Assembly (NCBI GenBank): GCA_019359215.1
Contig: JAHHHS010000026.1
Location: 17,115-81,114 of the forward strand
Length of the DNA stretch: 64,000 bases
Source of the DNA: Nostoc indistinguendum CM1-VF10
GTDB lineage: Bacteria; Cyanobacteriota; Cyanobacteriia; Cyanobacteriales; Nostocaceae
Direction: 5' to 3'
The notes under the pieces: model-generated
Database searches by the model: none
The model's input: only the letters and a program-made list of their open reading frames with translations
Told to the model about the DNA's origin: nothing
Part shown: piece after piece, positions 46,244 to 55,901 of the stretch
Layout of the letters: each line of letters opens with the position of its first letter
Position numbering within the stretch: the first letter of the stretch is position 1
Made by a program: the position numbers and the translations under genes

Positions 46244-46387
46244 GCCTGATTACAATGCAATAAACCAAGTCTCAGTGTAGCGGAATCCGTGACTCTGCTC
46301 TCACAAATTCAGTGGAGATGAGGGATAAAATTCTAAACTCCTGACCTAACAGCTTAAAATTAAATCAACAACCAAACAAGTACAACG

Positions 46388-46637
46388 ATGATGTTGATGT
46401 TTGTCACAGTGCAACAGCTAGAACAGCAGATGCTCAATGCAACTCGGTTGTTCAGTGATGAGTCGGTGATGGAAACTTCGTTGTATTATATGCAATTATT
46501 GCTGCTAGTAACTTCCCTTGAGTGGCTGTGGCGTGACTGTAATGATTTTTTTATCGATGCGAATCTATCTACTGTTTTCGCAACGGTTGGCGGAAGGTTT
46601 GCAATCGCTGGGAGTTAATCCAGATAGCTTGAGTTAA
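46388..46637 (+). pseudogene. Uma2 gene with most of its middle deleted
   Basis: The first frame reads MLNATRLFSDESVMETSLYY and LEWLWRDCNDFFIDANL, the usual N-terminus of one Uma2 subfamily. Soon after, a different frame (from 46584) gives RLAEGLQSLGVNPDSLS and stop, which is the usual C-terminal end of these proteins. The nuclease core between them is absent, so this is a deletion relic. Confidence 0.7.
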
Positions 46638-46655
46638 GCAACAAAGGTAGCAGTC

Positions 46656-47409
46656 ATGTATCAAACAGATCCACCCCGTCCGCCACGAGAAACCATGCCT
46701 ACAATGTATGATTTACCCAGTGAATTAGTAGGGGAATCAGGTTTGCCAGATTAATTTCACTGCATTCAAGCGGATTTGCTCAGTGAGACTTGTCAGCCAA
46801 CTTATCCATCTGAGGAAATTTTACTTGCTAGTGACTTAAATCTTTACTACGATCCCCGCCATCTTTTGTGGTACAAACGTCCTGATTGGTACATAATTTT
46901 AGGAGTACCCAGTGCTAACCAACAGCATGACCTACGCTTAAGTTATGTCATTTGGCAAGAGGGAGTTGTGCCGTTTTTAGTAGTTGAATTACTCTCACCT
47001 GGTACAGAACAAGAGGACTTAGGAAAAACACTGCGGGAAGTAAACCGACCACCAACGAAGTGGGAAGTATATGAACAGATTTTACGGGTTCCCTATTACG
47101 TTATCTATAAGATCGCTATGAGAATCATTTGCGTGCCTTTCAACTCATAGGCACTCGCTACGAAGCAATATCTTTACCAGAGAACGGCTTATGGTTGGCA
47201 GAGTTAGAGCTAGGATTGGGTCTTTGGCAAGGTTTTTATAAGCAAACAACAAGTTTGTGGTTACGTTGGTATAATGCAGCAAGTTGGATGCTAACGCGAG
47301 TAGAAAAGCTGAACAAGAACGTCAACGGGCTGAACAATAACGCCAACGGGCAGGGCGATTGGCAGAGTATTTGCGATCACAGGGAGTTGATCCGGACAGT
47401 TTGAGTTAA
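46656..47409 (+). pseudogene. Uma2 gene with stops and frameshifts
   Basis: It starts MYQTDPPRPPRETMPTMYDL and meets a TAA at 46752-46754, then continues in frame with DLLSETCQPTYPSEEI, LLASDLNLYYDPRHLLWYKRPDW and PFLVVELLSPGTEQEDL. Near 47112 the frame shifts to LRAFQLIGTRYEAISLPENGLWLAELELGLGLW. Near 47290 it shifts again to AEQERQRAEQ, a TAA, then RLAEYLRSQGVDPDSLS. All parts of a complete Uma2 protein are thus present in order, but with at least two stops and two shifts. Confidence 0.8.
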
Positions 47410-47546
47410 AGCAGAAAGTATCAATAGTTTATATATTTAACAATGCTTTTTGAAATAAAGTTTTTAATGGTAGGCTAATGAGACAATATGCGCTCTGATA
47501 CTAAAAAATTTACGAATAACTTGTCTCTGGTGTGTGGTAGTTTTTA

Positions 47547-48353
47547 ATGATAATTTCGTTTAAAGATAATTCAACTTCATTGCAAGTGCGGCGCTATTGG
47601 GAATTGCTGCACGTTTTGGTATCACGTAATCTGAAAGTGCGCTACCGGGGGTCGTTTTTAGGTATATATTGGTCGCTGTTGAACCCCCTGATTATGACTG
47701 GTTTATATACGGCAATCTTTGGCGCGACTTTTGCATCCTATTATGGCAATTCCATAATGAACTATATATTGGCAGCCTTTACAGGGTTGGTGGTAATCAA
47801 TTTTTTTTCGGCTTCTACCTCTCAAGCATTGAGTAGTGTAGTTGGTAATGGCTCACTTCTGAATAAAATTCGTCTACCAGTGAGCGTTTTTCCTGTATCG
47901 ATGATTACAGCAAATGTATTTCAGTTTGCAGTGGGAACATTGCCCTTACTAGCGCTGATGACTTTTCTTAATTCCAAGAGTCTAGTAAATGTGCTGGCGC
48001 TGGTATTTCCATTTTTGGCGCTAGTTTTAGTTTCTATGGGAGTTGGTTTTCTCGTAAGCGCTTTATACGTATTTTTTAGAGATTTACCTTATTTTTATGA
48101 GTTAGTTGTATTTGTAATTTGGCTCAGTAGTCCTATATTTTATCCAGCAGCTATTGTACCAAAGCAAGTAAAGCAGTTTTTAAGTTTGAATCCCTTATCA
48201 CCGATTATTGAAAGTCTGCGTCAAATTACATTATCAGGATCTCCACCAGATTTAGGTTTAATTTGGGGCGCGTTACTTAGTGGCGTAATTATTTTAACCT
48301 TGGGATGGACTTGTTTCCATCTGTGGCGACATCAGTTTATGGATTTACTGTAA
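47547..48353 (+). CDS. Polysaccharide ABC exporter, membrane subunit (Wzm type)
   Basis: 268 residues, ABC-2 permease with about six spans. LHVLVSRNLKVRYRGSFLGIYWSLLNPLIM (about 24-53) is the hallmark N-terminal amphipathic region of O-antigen/teichoic acid exporters. It moves lipid-linked glycans across the inner membrane with the ATPase encoded 4 bases downstream. It opens a run of seven more sugar-related genes in the same direction. Confidence 0.92.
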   Translation: MIISFKDNSTSLQVRRYWELLHVLVSRNLKVRYRGSFLGIYWSLLNPLIMTGLYTAIFGATFASYYGNSIMNYILAAFTGLVVINFFSASTSQALSSVVGNGSLLNKIRLPVSVFPVSMITANVFQFAVGTLPLLALMTFLNSKSLVNVLALVFPFLALVLVSMGVGFLVSALYVFFRDLPYFYELVVFVIWLSSPIFYPAAIVPKQVKQFLSLNPLSPIIESLRQITLSGSPPDLGLIWGALLSGVIILTLGWTCFHLWRHQFMDLL

Positions 48354-48357
48354 ATAA

Positions 48358-49098
48358 ATGGAAGTAATTCGCCTGGATAATATTTCGTTGTGGAGAAGGA
48401 CTCAAGAGGAGTTTTCTTATGACCTCAAGAAAACATTATTGTCTGTAATAGAAGGTAAATATCGCCAGCCTGCAAAGAAGTTGGTATTAGACAAAATTAA
48501 TTTAGTGGTCGAGAAAGGGGAAAAAATAGGTATTATTGGGGCTAATGGCTCTGGTAAATCAACACTTTTAAAAATAATTTCTGGCATTCTTCAACCGACG
48601 ACTGGTTCAGTAAGAGTGCGAGGTCAAATTGCTCCTTTGATTGAACTGGGAGCAGGGTTTGATCCAGAAATTTCTGTGATGGATAATATTTTGCTGTATG
48701 GAATACTGCTGGGATTTTCGAGAGTAGAAATGAAAGAAAGAGCGCAGTCAATTTTGGAGTTTGCGGAATTACAAGATTATACACTCGTACCTGTGAAAGG
48801 TTTATCTTCGGGTATGGTTGCACGATTAGGGTTTGCGATCGCTACCGATATACAACCAGATATTTTGATATTAGATGAAGTATTATCAGTAGGAGATGAA
48901 AGTTTTAAAAATAAGTGTAAGCAAAGAATTGATAACTTTTGGAATGGTCAAACAACAGTTTTAGTAGTATCACATTCAATGGAATTTGTAAAGGAATCAT
49001 GTAAACAGGTAATTTGGCTAGACAAGGGAACAATAAAATTCTATGGATATGCAAGTGAAGCCGTTGATTGTTATATCAACAGTGTAGTTAAGCAGTAA
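48358..49098 (+). CDS. Polysaccharide ABC exporter, ATPase subunit (Wzt type)
   Basis: 246 residues. Walker A GANGSGKST (about 61-69), signature LSSGMVARLGFAIA (about 145-158) and Walker B DILILDEVLSVGDE (about 168-181) are all intact. The first 30 residues contain the usual extended start of Wzt/TagH proteins. It lacks the C-terminal carbohydrate-binding domain that some Wzt proteins use to recognise a capped chain, so export probably does not need such recognition. It forms the exporter with the permease just upstream. Confidence 0.92.
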   Translation: MEVIRLDNISLWRRTQEEFSYDLKKTLLSVIEGKYRQPAKKLVLDKINLVVEKGEKIGIIGANGSGKSTLLKIISGILQPTTGSVRVRGQIAPLIELGAGFDPEISVMDNILLYGILLGFSRVEMKERAQSILEFAELQDYTLVPVKGLSSGMVARLGFAIATDIQPDILILDEVLSVGDESFKNKCKQRIDNFWNGQTTVLVVSHSMEFVKESCKQVIWLDKGTIKFYGYASEAVDCYINSVVKQ

Positions 49099-49154
49099 AT
49101 AAGTAAAACTTATCTAGTCAAGTGTCTATTAATTAATATTGGGGTTAATGTTTG

Positions 49155-50438
49155 ATGAAGCTAGAGGGAATTAATGTATTAGTAGATGGCTATAATTTGG
49201 AAATGCTGCAAGGGACAGGCATTAAAACTTATGGCGTAACTTTAGTTAAAGCTTTAACATCTCTGGGAGTAAATGTAGATTTGTTATGCAGTCGTTCTAG
49301 TAATAGTATTAACTCCGTTTTAAATGAAGCTTTGTTCTTTGATAGGCAAAATACGAGTAGGAGCTTACAAACTAAAATTATTTTTATGGCGATTATTCAA
49401 CGCCTTCAGGAAGCAAAAGAAATTCCAGTCACTGACTTTGTGATCAAAGACGATGGAGATTTTATTTTTGACTACTTAGCGAATTCTGGTAAGGTTTTTA
49501 ATATTTATGAGTGCTACAAAGTAGCAAATAATTTATATAAATTGTTGCAAATTCAAACAAAAATCAAAATACCCAAAAAAATAGATATATGGCATACAAC
49601 TTATCCTATTCCTATTAAGATAAACAATGCAAAAAGAATCACCACAATTCATGATATAATCCCTTTGAAACTTCCTTATACTACTCTTGATGATAAAAAG
49701 TTATTTTTCAATATTGTAAATAATGCTATTAAACATTCTGAAATAATTTTAACAGTTTCAAAAACCACTAAAGAAGATATCTTACGTTGTTTTAATATTC
49801 AACCTGATAAAATTCACGTAACATATCAGCCAATAATTGATAATTCAAATTTAGTTCAAGAAGATATAATTCCCAGTATTTTGAAAAAATATAAACTAAA
49901 GTTTAAAAATTACATTCTTTTTGTGGGAGCAATAGAACCAAAGAAAAATATTGGAAGACTGATAGATGCATATAGTGGACTAGATACTGATATGCAGTTA
50001 ATAATTGTTGGTAAAAAAGGATGGTTGTGGGAAGGTGAAATCGGTAAATTAGAAGCCATTTTTGGTAAAGGATTTACTAGAAAGGTAAAATTACTTGAAT
50101 ATGTACAAAAAAAAGATTTAATATACCTATATAAAGGTGCTTTCTGTTTTGTTTTTCCATCTTTGTATGAAGGGTTTGGTTTACCACCATTAGAGGCAAT
50201 GTCCTTGGAATGTCCAGTTATAACTTCTAATGTTGGTTCTTTACCAGAAGTTTGTGGAGATGCCGCTCTTTATGTAGATCCTTACAACTCTGAAGATATT
50301 AGGCAGGCAATTGAAAAGTTAATCAATGATCCTCAAATGAAAGCTCAACTCATAGAAGCAGGGAAAGAAAGAGTCAGATACTTTAATATGGAAAATTATG
50401 CTAAGAAATTATATGATGCTTATAAGTTAGTTATTTAG
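49155..50438 (+). CDS. Glycosyltransferase family 4
   Basis: About 427 residues from ATG 49155 (a TTG one codon earlier is possible). GT-B fold: the N-terminal domain has INVLVDGYNLEMLQGTGIKTY, and the C-terminal domain has ILFVGAIEPKKNIGRLIDAY and the EX7E region FPSLYEGFGLPPLEAMSLECPVIT. It probably transfers a sugar from a nucleotide donor to the growing glycan on the cytosolic side. The DNA is clearly more AT-rich than that of the neighbouring rml genes, a hint of different origin. Confidence 0.88.
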   Translation: MKLEGINVLVDGYNLEMLQGTGIKTYGVTLVKALTSLGVNVDLLCSRSSNSINSVLNEALFFDRQNTSRSLQTKIIFMAIIQRLQEAKEIPVTDFVIKDDGDFIFDYLANSGKVFNIYECYKVANNLYKLLQIQTKIKIPKKIDIWHTTYPIPIKINNAKRITTIHDIIPLKLPYTTLDDKKLFFNIVNNAIKHSEIILTVSKTTKEDILRCFNIQPDKIHVTYQPIIDNSNLVQEDIIPSILKKYKLKFKNYILFVGAIEPKKNIGRLIDAYSGLDTDMQLIIVGKKGWLWEGEIGKLEAIFGKGFTRKVKLLEYVQKKDLIYLYKGAFCFVFPSLYEGFGLPPLEAMSLECPVITSNVGSLPEVCGDAALYVDPYNSEDIRQAIEKLINDPQMKAQLIEAGKERVRYFNMENYAKKLYDAYKLVI

Positions 50439-50530
50439 TCAAGAGTTATGCATCCTAAAAATTGAAGTTTATATGCATTGGCGAACGACTGTAGTTTAAG
50501 AAGATAATCCTTGAATTTAAGGAGCTAATA

Positions 50531-52837
50531 ATGTCATTTCCAATCAATGATAAATACTGGGTAAATGCAGCAGAATTTCTACAAAAAAATATTCAAGCTG
50601 GAGATAGAGTAGTAGGTTTCGATGAATTTGAAGAAAAATGTACAGGATTTGTATCCTATGAGTCAATTATAGAAAGTTCATCTAATGATTTTCAATGGGT
50701 TATTATCCATAAGGGCATGGTGGAGGATCTAGAATATGCTTTTCTAGACAAAGTTGTAAATGAATGTAATCCAGTTTTTGCTAATGAAGTTTTTGTCGTT
50801 TTTACTAAACACACTTCTATGGTTGCATTAAACCATGACTTTATTCATCTACAAAACTTTTGGGAAAAAGTAAATTTAATGAACAATCTTTATGCTAAAT
50901 TAAAAAATAGTTTGGAAAAAAATTTACAAAATAAATCTAAAAAAAATGAAGTTTATTTCAATATAAAAGATATCGCTTTATTGACACGTACAGAACTAGA
51001 ATTAAATTGCCGTAAAATGTCTCAAACAGTTTATATAGGCAATAAAACTATATTATGTCGTGTTTTAAGTAAATATATATTTTATTGCGATACGGAAGAT
51101 ACAGATATAGTGCCTCACCTTGCTATAAATGGATATTGGGAATCTTGGATTACCCAGGCAATGGCAAGGGTTTTAAAAAAAGGATGGAAGTGCATTGATA
51201 TAGGTGCAAATCATGGTTATTACTCTGTACTTATGGGTGATGCTGTTGGTTCATCTGGTTGTGTTATGGCTGTTGAACCCAACCCACGAGTCGCACGATT
51301 GCTAAAGCAGACAATAGAAGTTAATGGGTTTGCTAAACAAGCGATAGTAGTGGAAAAAGCAATTGCAGATGTTGATCGTCAAGTAGTGAAATTAGTCATT
51401 CCTAATGGTAAAGGGATAAATGCAACTATAGCCAGAAATGCAATAGAATCAGACAATGTTGTTGAAGTAGAAACAATTACTCTTGATAGCCTCACCACAG
51501 ACTGGTCAAACGTTGACTTTGTTAAAATAGATGCTGAAGGTGCAGAGGAAAGAATTTGGTATGGAATGCGTGAAACTGTAAGAAAAAACGAAAATATAAC
51601 TATAATTATGGAATTTAACTGTTCACGCTATCTTGATCCTAAGATGTTCATACAAGATATTCAAGCATCTGGCTTTGAGCTACATCATATTGACTACGAT
51701 TCTCAAATTAAAAAGTTGACGGTTGACCAGTGTCTAACTGAACGCCCTCAAGAAGACTGGATGTTGTTTTTACAAAAATTGAAAAAGAATTACAGTATTG
51801 CTGAGAAAAATCAGGGAGTCCTGAATGTCTTGAATATAGACAGTCAGGTAATTCTGGATACAGTGATAACAACAAATAACCAACAGTCTAACCTTAATTT
51901 TTTCAATAACAGACTACTTTCTACAGCAGATGCTGTACGCTTGGACATTAAAACTTTAGGCTATGAATATGCTCGCAGTTTGCGTGAGCAGTTGACCATA
52001 TCCACTAATTTATCACCACAGAAAATAAACTTACAATCCAAGGCTTGTCAGCAAAATGATATGGAGTCAGATTGGTTTTTCTATTGGTGTCAACAGATAA
52101 AAATTCCTGTAGTATACCATCGAAAATTGTGGGAATTTTGCTATATTTTACAAGCATTATATGAATATGATTTACTGACTCCTGGACGTAAAGGTTTAGG
52201 TTTTGGTTGTGGCGAAGAACCTCTGCCAAGTATTCTTGCTGCTTATGATATTGCCATTACAGCTACAGATTTAGATTCAACAGCATCAGCAGCATTGGGT
52301 TGGATAGAAACTAATCAAAATATGTCTTCTGGAGAAAAGATATTCCGCCCTGAGTTATGCACAAAAGAACTATTTAATAAAAATGTGAGTCTAAAATATG
52401 TTGACATGAATGCTATTCCTGCTTATTTAGAAGGTAAATATGATTTCTGCTGGTCTGCTTGTGCATTAGAACATCTAGGTAGCATTAAAAATGGACTTCT
52501 GTTTATCGAAAATTCTCTAAAGACTCTAGTTCCGGGAGGAATAAGTATACAGACGACAGAATTTAATTATTTAGAAGAAGAAGAAACTATTGACAACTAC
52601 GGAACAGTACTTTTTAGAAAAAAAGATTTTGAAGAAATTGCTAAAAAACTAACTGCGGCAGGACATCAAGTAGCACCGTTAGATTTTAACATAGGTTCTC
52701 GTGTGTTAGATAGATTTATTGATCTTCCTCCATACAACAGTAAAGTACATGAATTAGCACAAGAAGCACATTTAAAATTATTAATTGATGGCTTTGCTTC
52801 CACATCATTTGGTATCATTATCAGAAAAGCTATGTAA
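50531..52837 (+). CDS. FkbM methyltransferase fused to a second methyltransferase
   Basis: 768 residues. An N-terminal domain (about 1-150) is not recognised. An FkbM-type SAM domain follows (about 205-400): CIDIGANHGYYSVLMGDAVG is motif I, VMAVEPNP the acidic loop, and VDFVKIDAEGAEERI the later motif. A second class I domain covers about 540-765: GLGFGCGEEPLPSILAA is motif I, TATDLD, and FCWSACALEHLGSIKNGL. Such proteins methylate sugars or chain ends; in ABC-exported glycans methylation can stop chain growth. The substrate is unknown. Like the preceding gene it is AT-rich. Confidence 0.8.
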   Translation: MSFPINDKYWVNAAEFLQKNIQAGDRVVGFDEFEEKCTGFVSYESIIESSSNDFQWVIIHKGMVEDLEYAFLDKVVNECNPVFANEVFVVFTKHTSMVALNHDFIHLQNFWEKVNLMNNLYAKLKNSLEKNLQNKSKKNEVYFNIKDIALLTRTELELNCRKMSQTVYIGNKTILCRVLSKYIFYCDTEDTDIVPHLAINGYWESWITQAMARVLKKGWKCIDIGANHGYYSVLMGDAVGSSGCVMAVEPNPRVARLLKQTIEVNGFAKQAIVVEKAIADVDRQVVKLVIPNGKGINATIARNAIESDNVVEVETITLDSLTTDWSNVDFVKIDAEGAEERIWYGMRETVRKNENITIIMEFNCSRYLDPKMFIQDIQASGFELHHIDYDSQIKKLTVDQCLTERPQEDWMLFLQKLKKNYSIAEKNQGVLNVLNIDSQVILDTVITTNNQQSNLNFFNNRLLSTADAVRLDIKTLGYEYARSLREQLTISTNLSPQKINLQSKACQQNDMESDWFFYWCQQIKIPVVYHRKLWEFCYILQALYEYDLLTPGRKGLGFGCGEEPLPSILAAYDIAITATDLDSTASAALGWIETNQNMSSGEKIFRPELCTKELFNKNVSLKYVDMNAIPAYLEGKYDFCWSACALEHLGSIKNGLLFIENSLKTLVPGGISIQTTEFNYLEEEETIDNYGTVLFRKKDFEEIAKKLTAAGHQVAPLDFNIGSRVLDRFIDLPPYNSKVHELAQEAHLKLLIDGFASTSFGIIIRKAM

Positions 52838-52952
52838 GAAGTTATGGTTATTGAGTTCCTATATAGGAAGTAGTATTCTATAATTTTTCAGAATTTATGT
52901 ATGTGAAAATTATTATTTTACAAGCATTATAGACAAATGAACAAAATACTAA

Positions 52953-54047
52953 ATGAATATAGTAGAGAATATTTATTCTAATCAATTAATTATAAATTTA
53001 TCGATTCTCTTTTCGCAAACAACAGGCATAAGCAATTATGCAAAAAATGTTTTTCCCTATTTAAAATCTCTTCAACCTACCCTATTAACAGCAAAACAAT
53101 ATCCGGAATTTAACTACTATTTAGTTCCAGATAATCTAACTCCTGCACAAGGCACGATAGGACACTTTAACCGCCTATTATGGACGCAATTTAAATTACC
53201 AAAAATCTATAAAAAACTCAAATCTAGTCTCTTATTTTCTCCCCTACCAGAAGCTCCCATTTACACCAATTGTCGCTTTATCGTGATGTCTCACGACCTG
53301 ATACCTCTACGTTTTCCCAAACGCTTTTCGCCTCTGACACCATATCATCGCTACTACGTTCCCCAAGTCCTCAAACAAGCGCAACACATTATTTGTAATT
53401 CCCATGTTACAGCTAAAGATATTATTGACTTTTATCAAATTCCAGCCAGCAAAATTACCCCCATCCCCCTAGCGCACGATCGCACTCATTTCCGCCCCCT
53501 CAACCTTCCCACCAGCAACTACTTTCTCTACATTGGTCGCCAAGACCCATACAAAAACATCCAGCGACTCATCAGTGCTTTTGCGGCATTACCTAACTGC
53601 AAAGACTATGAACTATGGTTAGTAGGACCAACTGATTCGCGTTACACCCCGACTTTAAAAGTGGAAGTTGCAGAATTGGGTGTAACTAATCAGGTGAAGT
53701 TCCTTGACTATGTTCCTTACAGCGAATTACCAAAAATCATCAATCAAGCGATCACTCTGGTTTTTCCTAGTCTCTGGGAGGGTTTTGGTTTACCTGTTCT
53801 CGAAGCAATGGCTTGTGGTACTCCTGTCATTACCTCCAATCTTTCCTCCTTACCAGAAGTAGCTGGTGATGCGGCGATTCTGATCAATCCCTATAATACC
53901 GGAGAAATTACAGAGGCAATGCAAGCTGTTGCGACCGATTCGGTATTGCGATCGCACCTTTCTAGCCAAGGTATCACTCAGTCTCAACAATTCAGTTGGG
54001 AAAAAACAGGAAAAGCAACTGGCGAAGTTTTATCCCGTTATTTATGA
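52953..54047 (+). CDS. Glycosyltransferase family 4
   Basis: 364 residues. The acceptor-side domain has FIVMSHDLIPLRFPKRFSP, and the donor-side domain has YFLYIGRQDPYKNIQRLISAF and FPSLWEGFGLPVLEAMACGTPVIT with the EX7E pair. It resembles mannosyl- or rhamnosyltransferases, but donor specificity cannot be read. It is separated by 115 bases from the methyltransferase gene and by 80 bases from rmlA. Confidence 0.88.
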   Translation: MNIVENIYSNQLIINLSILFSQTTGISNYAKNVFPYLKSLQPTLLTAKQYPEFNYYLVPDNLTPAQGTIGHFNRLLWTQFKLPKIYKKLKSSLLFSPLPEAPIYTNCRFIVMSHDLIPLRFPKRFSPLTPYHRYYVPQVLKQAQHIICNSHVTAKDIIDFYQIPASKITPIPLAHDRTHFRPLNLPTSNYFLYIGRQDPYKNIQRLISAFAALPNCKDYELWLVGPTDSRYTPTLKVEVAELGVTNQVKFLDYVPYSELPKIINQAITLVFPSLWEGFGLPVLEAMACGTPVITSNLSSLPEVAGDAAILINPYNTGEITEAMQAVATDSVLRSHLSSQGITQSQQFSWEKTGKATGEVLSRYL

Positions 54048-54127
54048 AAGATAAACTTTAGATGCAAGGATTTAGGATTTTGTCAAAATTTAAGATTATC
54101 TTGGCTAATAACTAATCCGAAATCCTT

Positions 54128-55204
54128 ATGAAAGCACTAATTCTCTCTGGCGGTAAAGGTACACGCTTACGTCCCCTCACCTACAGTGGGGCAAAACAAC
54201 TTGTACCAGTTGCTAATAAACCTGTTTTATGGTATGGCATTGAAGAGATGGTTGCTGCTGGTATTACTGATATTGGTATAATTATCAGCCCGGAAACTGG
54301 GGCAGAAGTCCAAGCGAAAACCGGAAATGGAGAATGCTTTGGAGCAAACATCACCTACATCATACAAGACCAGCCAGCCGGACTTGCTCACGCCGCCCAA
54401 GTCGCCCGTCCCTTTTTAGGAGATTCTCCCTTTGTCATGTACTTGGGCGATAATCTGATTCAACTAGGTGAGTTACGTTACTTTCTGCAACAATTTAGCC
54501 AACAACAGCCAGATGCTTTAATTCTCTTGCATTCGGTTGACAACCCTAGTGCCTTTGGTGTGGCTGAGGTCGATGAAACAGGACGGGTATTACAGCTAAT
54601 TGAAAAACCCAAAGTTCCTCCTTCAAATCTGGCATTGGTAGGGGTTTATTTCTTTTCTCACCTCATCTTTGATGCGATCGCAAATATCCAACCTTCTATC
54701 AGAGGTGAGCTAGAAATCACTGATGCTATTCAATACCTAATTAATCAAAGTAAGCAAGTTTTAGCCTATAATCTCCAAGGTTGGTGGCTAGATACTGGCA
54801 AAAAAGATGACTTGTTAGAAGCTAACCGATTGATTCTGGATACCTATTTGACAGCATCAGTTGTTGGCGAAGTCGATGCCCAAAGTCAAATTATAGGACG
54901 AGTCCAAATCGGTGCAAAATCTAAAGTAATTAACTGCACAATTCGAGGGCCAGTAGTCATTGGTAGCAATTGTCATTTAGAAAACTGCTTTATTGGCCCT
55001 TATAGTAGTATTGCCAACAATGCGACACTCATTGATACTGATTTAGAACACAGTGTCATTTTAGAAGGTGCTAGAATTGCCGGAATCCATCAGCGCATTA
55101 TTGATAGCGTGATTGGACAACGGGCACAATTGAGTCTTGCACCCCGTCGCCCCAAAGCCTTGCGATTTCTGATTGGCGATGACTGTCAAATTGAATTAAC
55201 GTGA
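54128..55204 (+). CDS. rmlA: Glucose-1-phosphate thymidylyltransferase, long form
   Basis: 358 residues. It makes dTDP-glucose from dTTP and glucose-1-phosphate. The nucleotidyl-transfer loop LSGGKGTRLRPLTYSGAKQLVPVANKP starts near residue 6 and is followed by GDNLIQLG. The last third (about 240-358) is a left-handed beta-helix of hexad repeats (IIGRVQIGAKSKVINCTIRG). This makes it the longer type found in archaea and actinobacteria, rather than the short RmlA of enterobacteria. It starts the dTDP-rhamnose branch with rfbC and rfbD downstream. Confidence 0.9.
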   Translation: MKALILSGGKGTRLRPLTYSGAKQLVPVANKPVLWYGIEEMVAAGITDIGIIISPETGAEVQAKTGNGECFGANITYIIQDQPAGLAHAAQVARPFLGDSPFVMYLGDNLIQLGELRYFLQQFSQQQPDALILLHSVDNPSAFGVAEVDETGRVLQLIEKPKVPPSNLALVGVYFFSHLIFDAIANIQPSIRGELEITDAIQYLINQSKQVLAYNLQGWWLDTGKKDDLLEANRLILDTYLTASVVGEVDAQSQIIGRVQIGAKSKVINCTIRGPVVIGSNCHLENCFIGPYSSIANNATLIDTDLEHSVILEGARIAGIHQRIIDSVIGQRAQLSLAPRRPKALRFLIGDDCQIELT

Positions 55205-55318
55205 TTTACTTGTTAAAAACAGAAGAGCCACAGTCAAAAATATTATTCTGATACCTGTAAAATACAAGTATTAAATTACTCTCACACTTAAAGCTGTGGC
55301 ACGTTACTTATAATATTA

Positions 55319-55864
55319 ATGAGCATTGTACCTAGCAAAATTCCCGAAGTTTTACAATTTCAACCTCAAGTATTTGCAGATGATCGCGGGTTCTTTTTTG
55401 AAGCCTACAACCATCGAAAATTTGCCCAAGAGACTGGTATTGTTGCCAACTTTGTCCAAGATAACCACTCTTGCTCTAAACAAAACGTTCTGCGTGGATT
55501 GCACTACCAAATCCAACAACCTCAAGGTAAGCTCATCCGTGCTGTTGTCGGTACTATCTTTGACGTAGCCGTAGATATTAGAAAAAGTTCTTCTACATTT
55601 GGTAAATGGGTGGGTTCTGAACTCAGTGCTGAAAACAAACGCCTACTGTGGATACCACCAGGCTTTGCTCACGGCTTTCTTGTGCTTTCAGAAATAGCTG
55701 AAGTTCTCTACAAAACTACAGATTATTACGCACCCCAAGGCGATCGCACCATCCTATGGAACGATCCAGATTTAGCTATAGATTGGCCTTTGAGTACGCC
55801 ACCGATTTTATCAGCTAAAGACGAAGCCGGGAAACCTTTGAGAACTGCTGAAGTATTTGATTAA
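55319..55864 (+). CDS. rfbC: dTDP-4-dehydrorhamnose 3,5-epimerase
   Basis: 181 residues, normal for RmlC. FADDRGFFFEAYN and VQDNHSCSKQNVLRGLHYQIQQPQGKLIR contain the catalytic His (GLHYQ), and IPPGFAHGFLVLSE is the conserved third motif. It converts dTDP-4-keto-6-deoxyglucose to the rhamnose epimer. It lies between rmlA and rfbD with short gaps. Confidence 0.95.
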   Translation: MSIVPSKIPEVLQFQPQVFADDRGFFFEAYNHRKFAQETGIVANFVQDNHSCSKQNVLRGLHYQIQQPQGKLIRAVVGTIFDVAVDIRKSSSTFGKWVGSELSAENKRLLWIPPGFAHGFLVLSEIAEVLYKTTDYYAPQGDRTILWNDPDLAIDWPLSTPPILSAKDEAGKPLRTAEVFD

Positions 55865-55901
55865 ACTTGATGATTGCGTTAGGTTCGAGAACTAATTTAG
55901 G

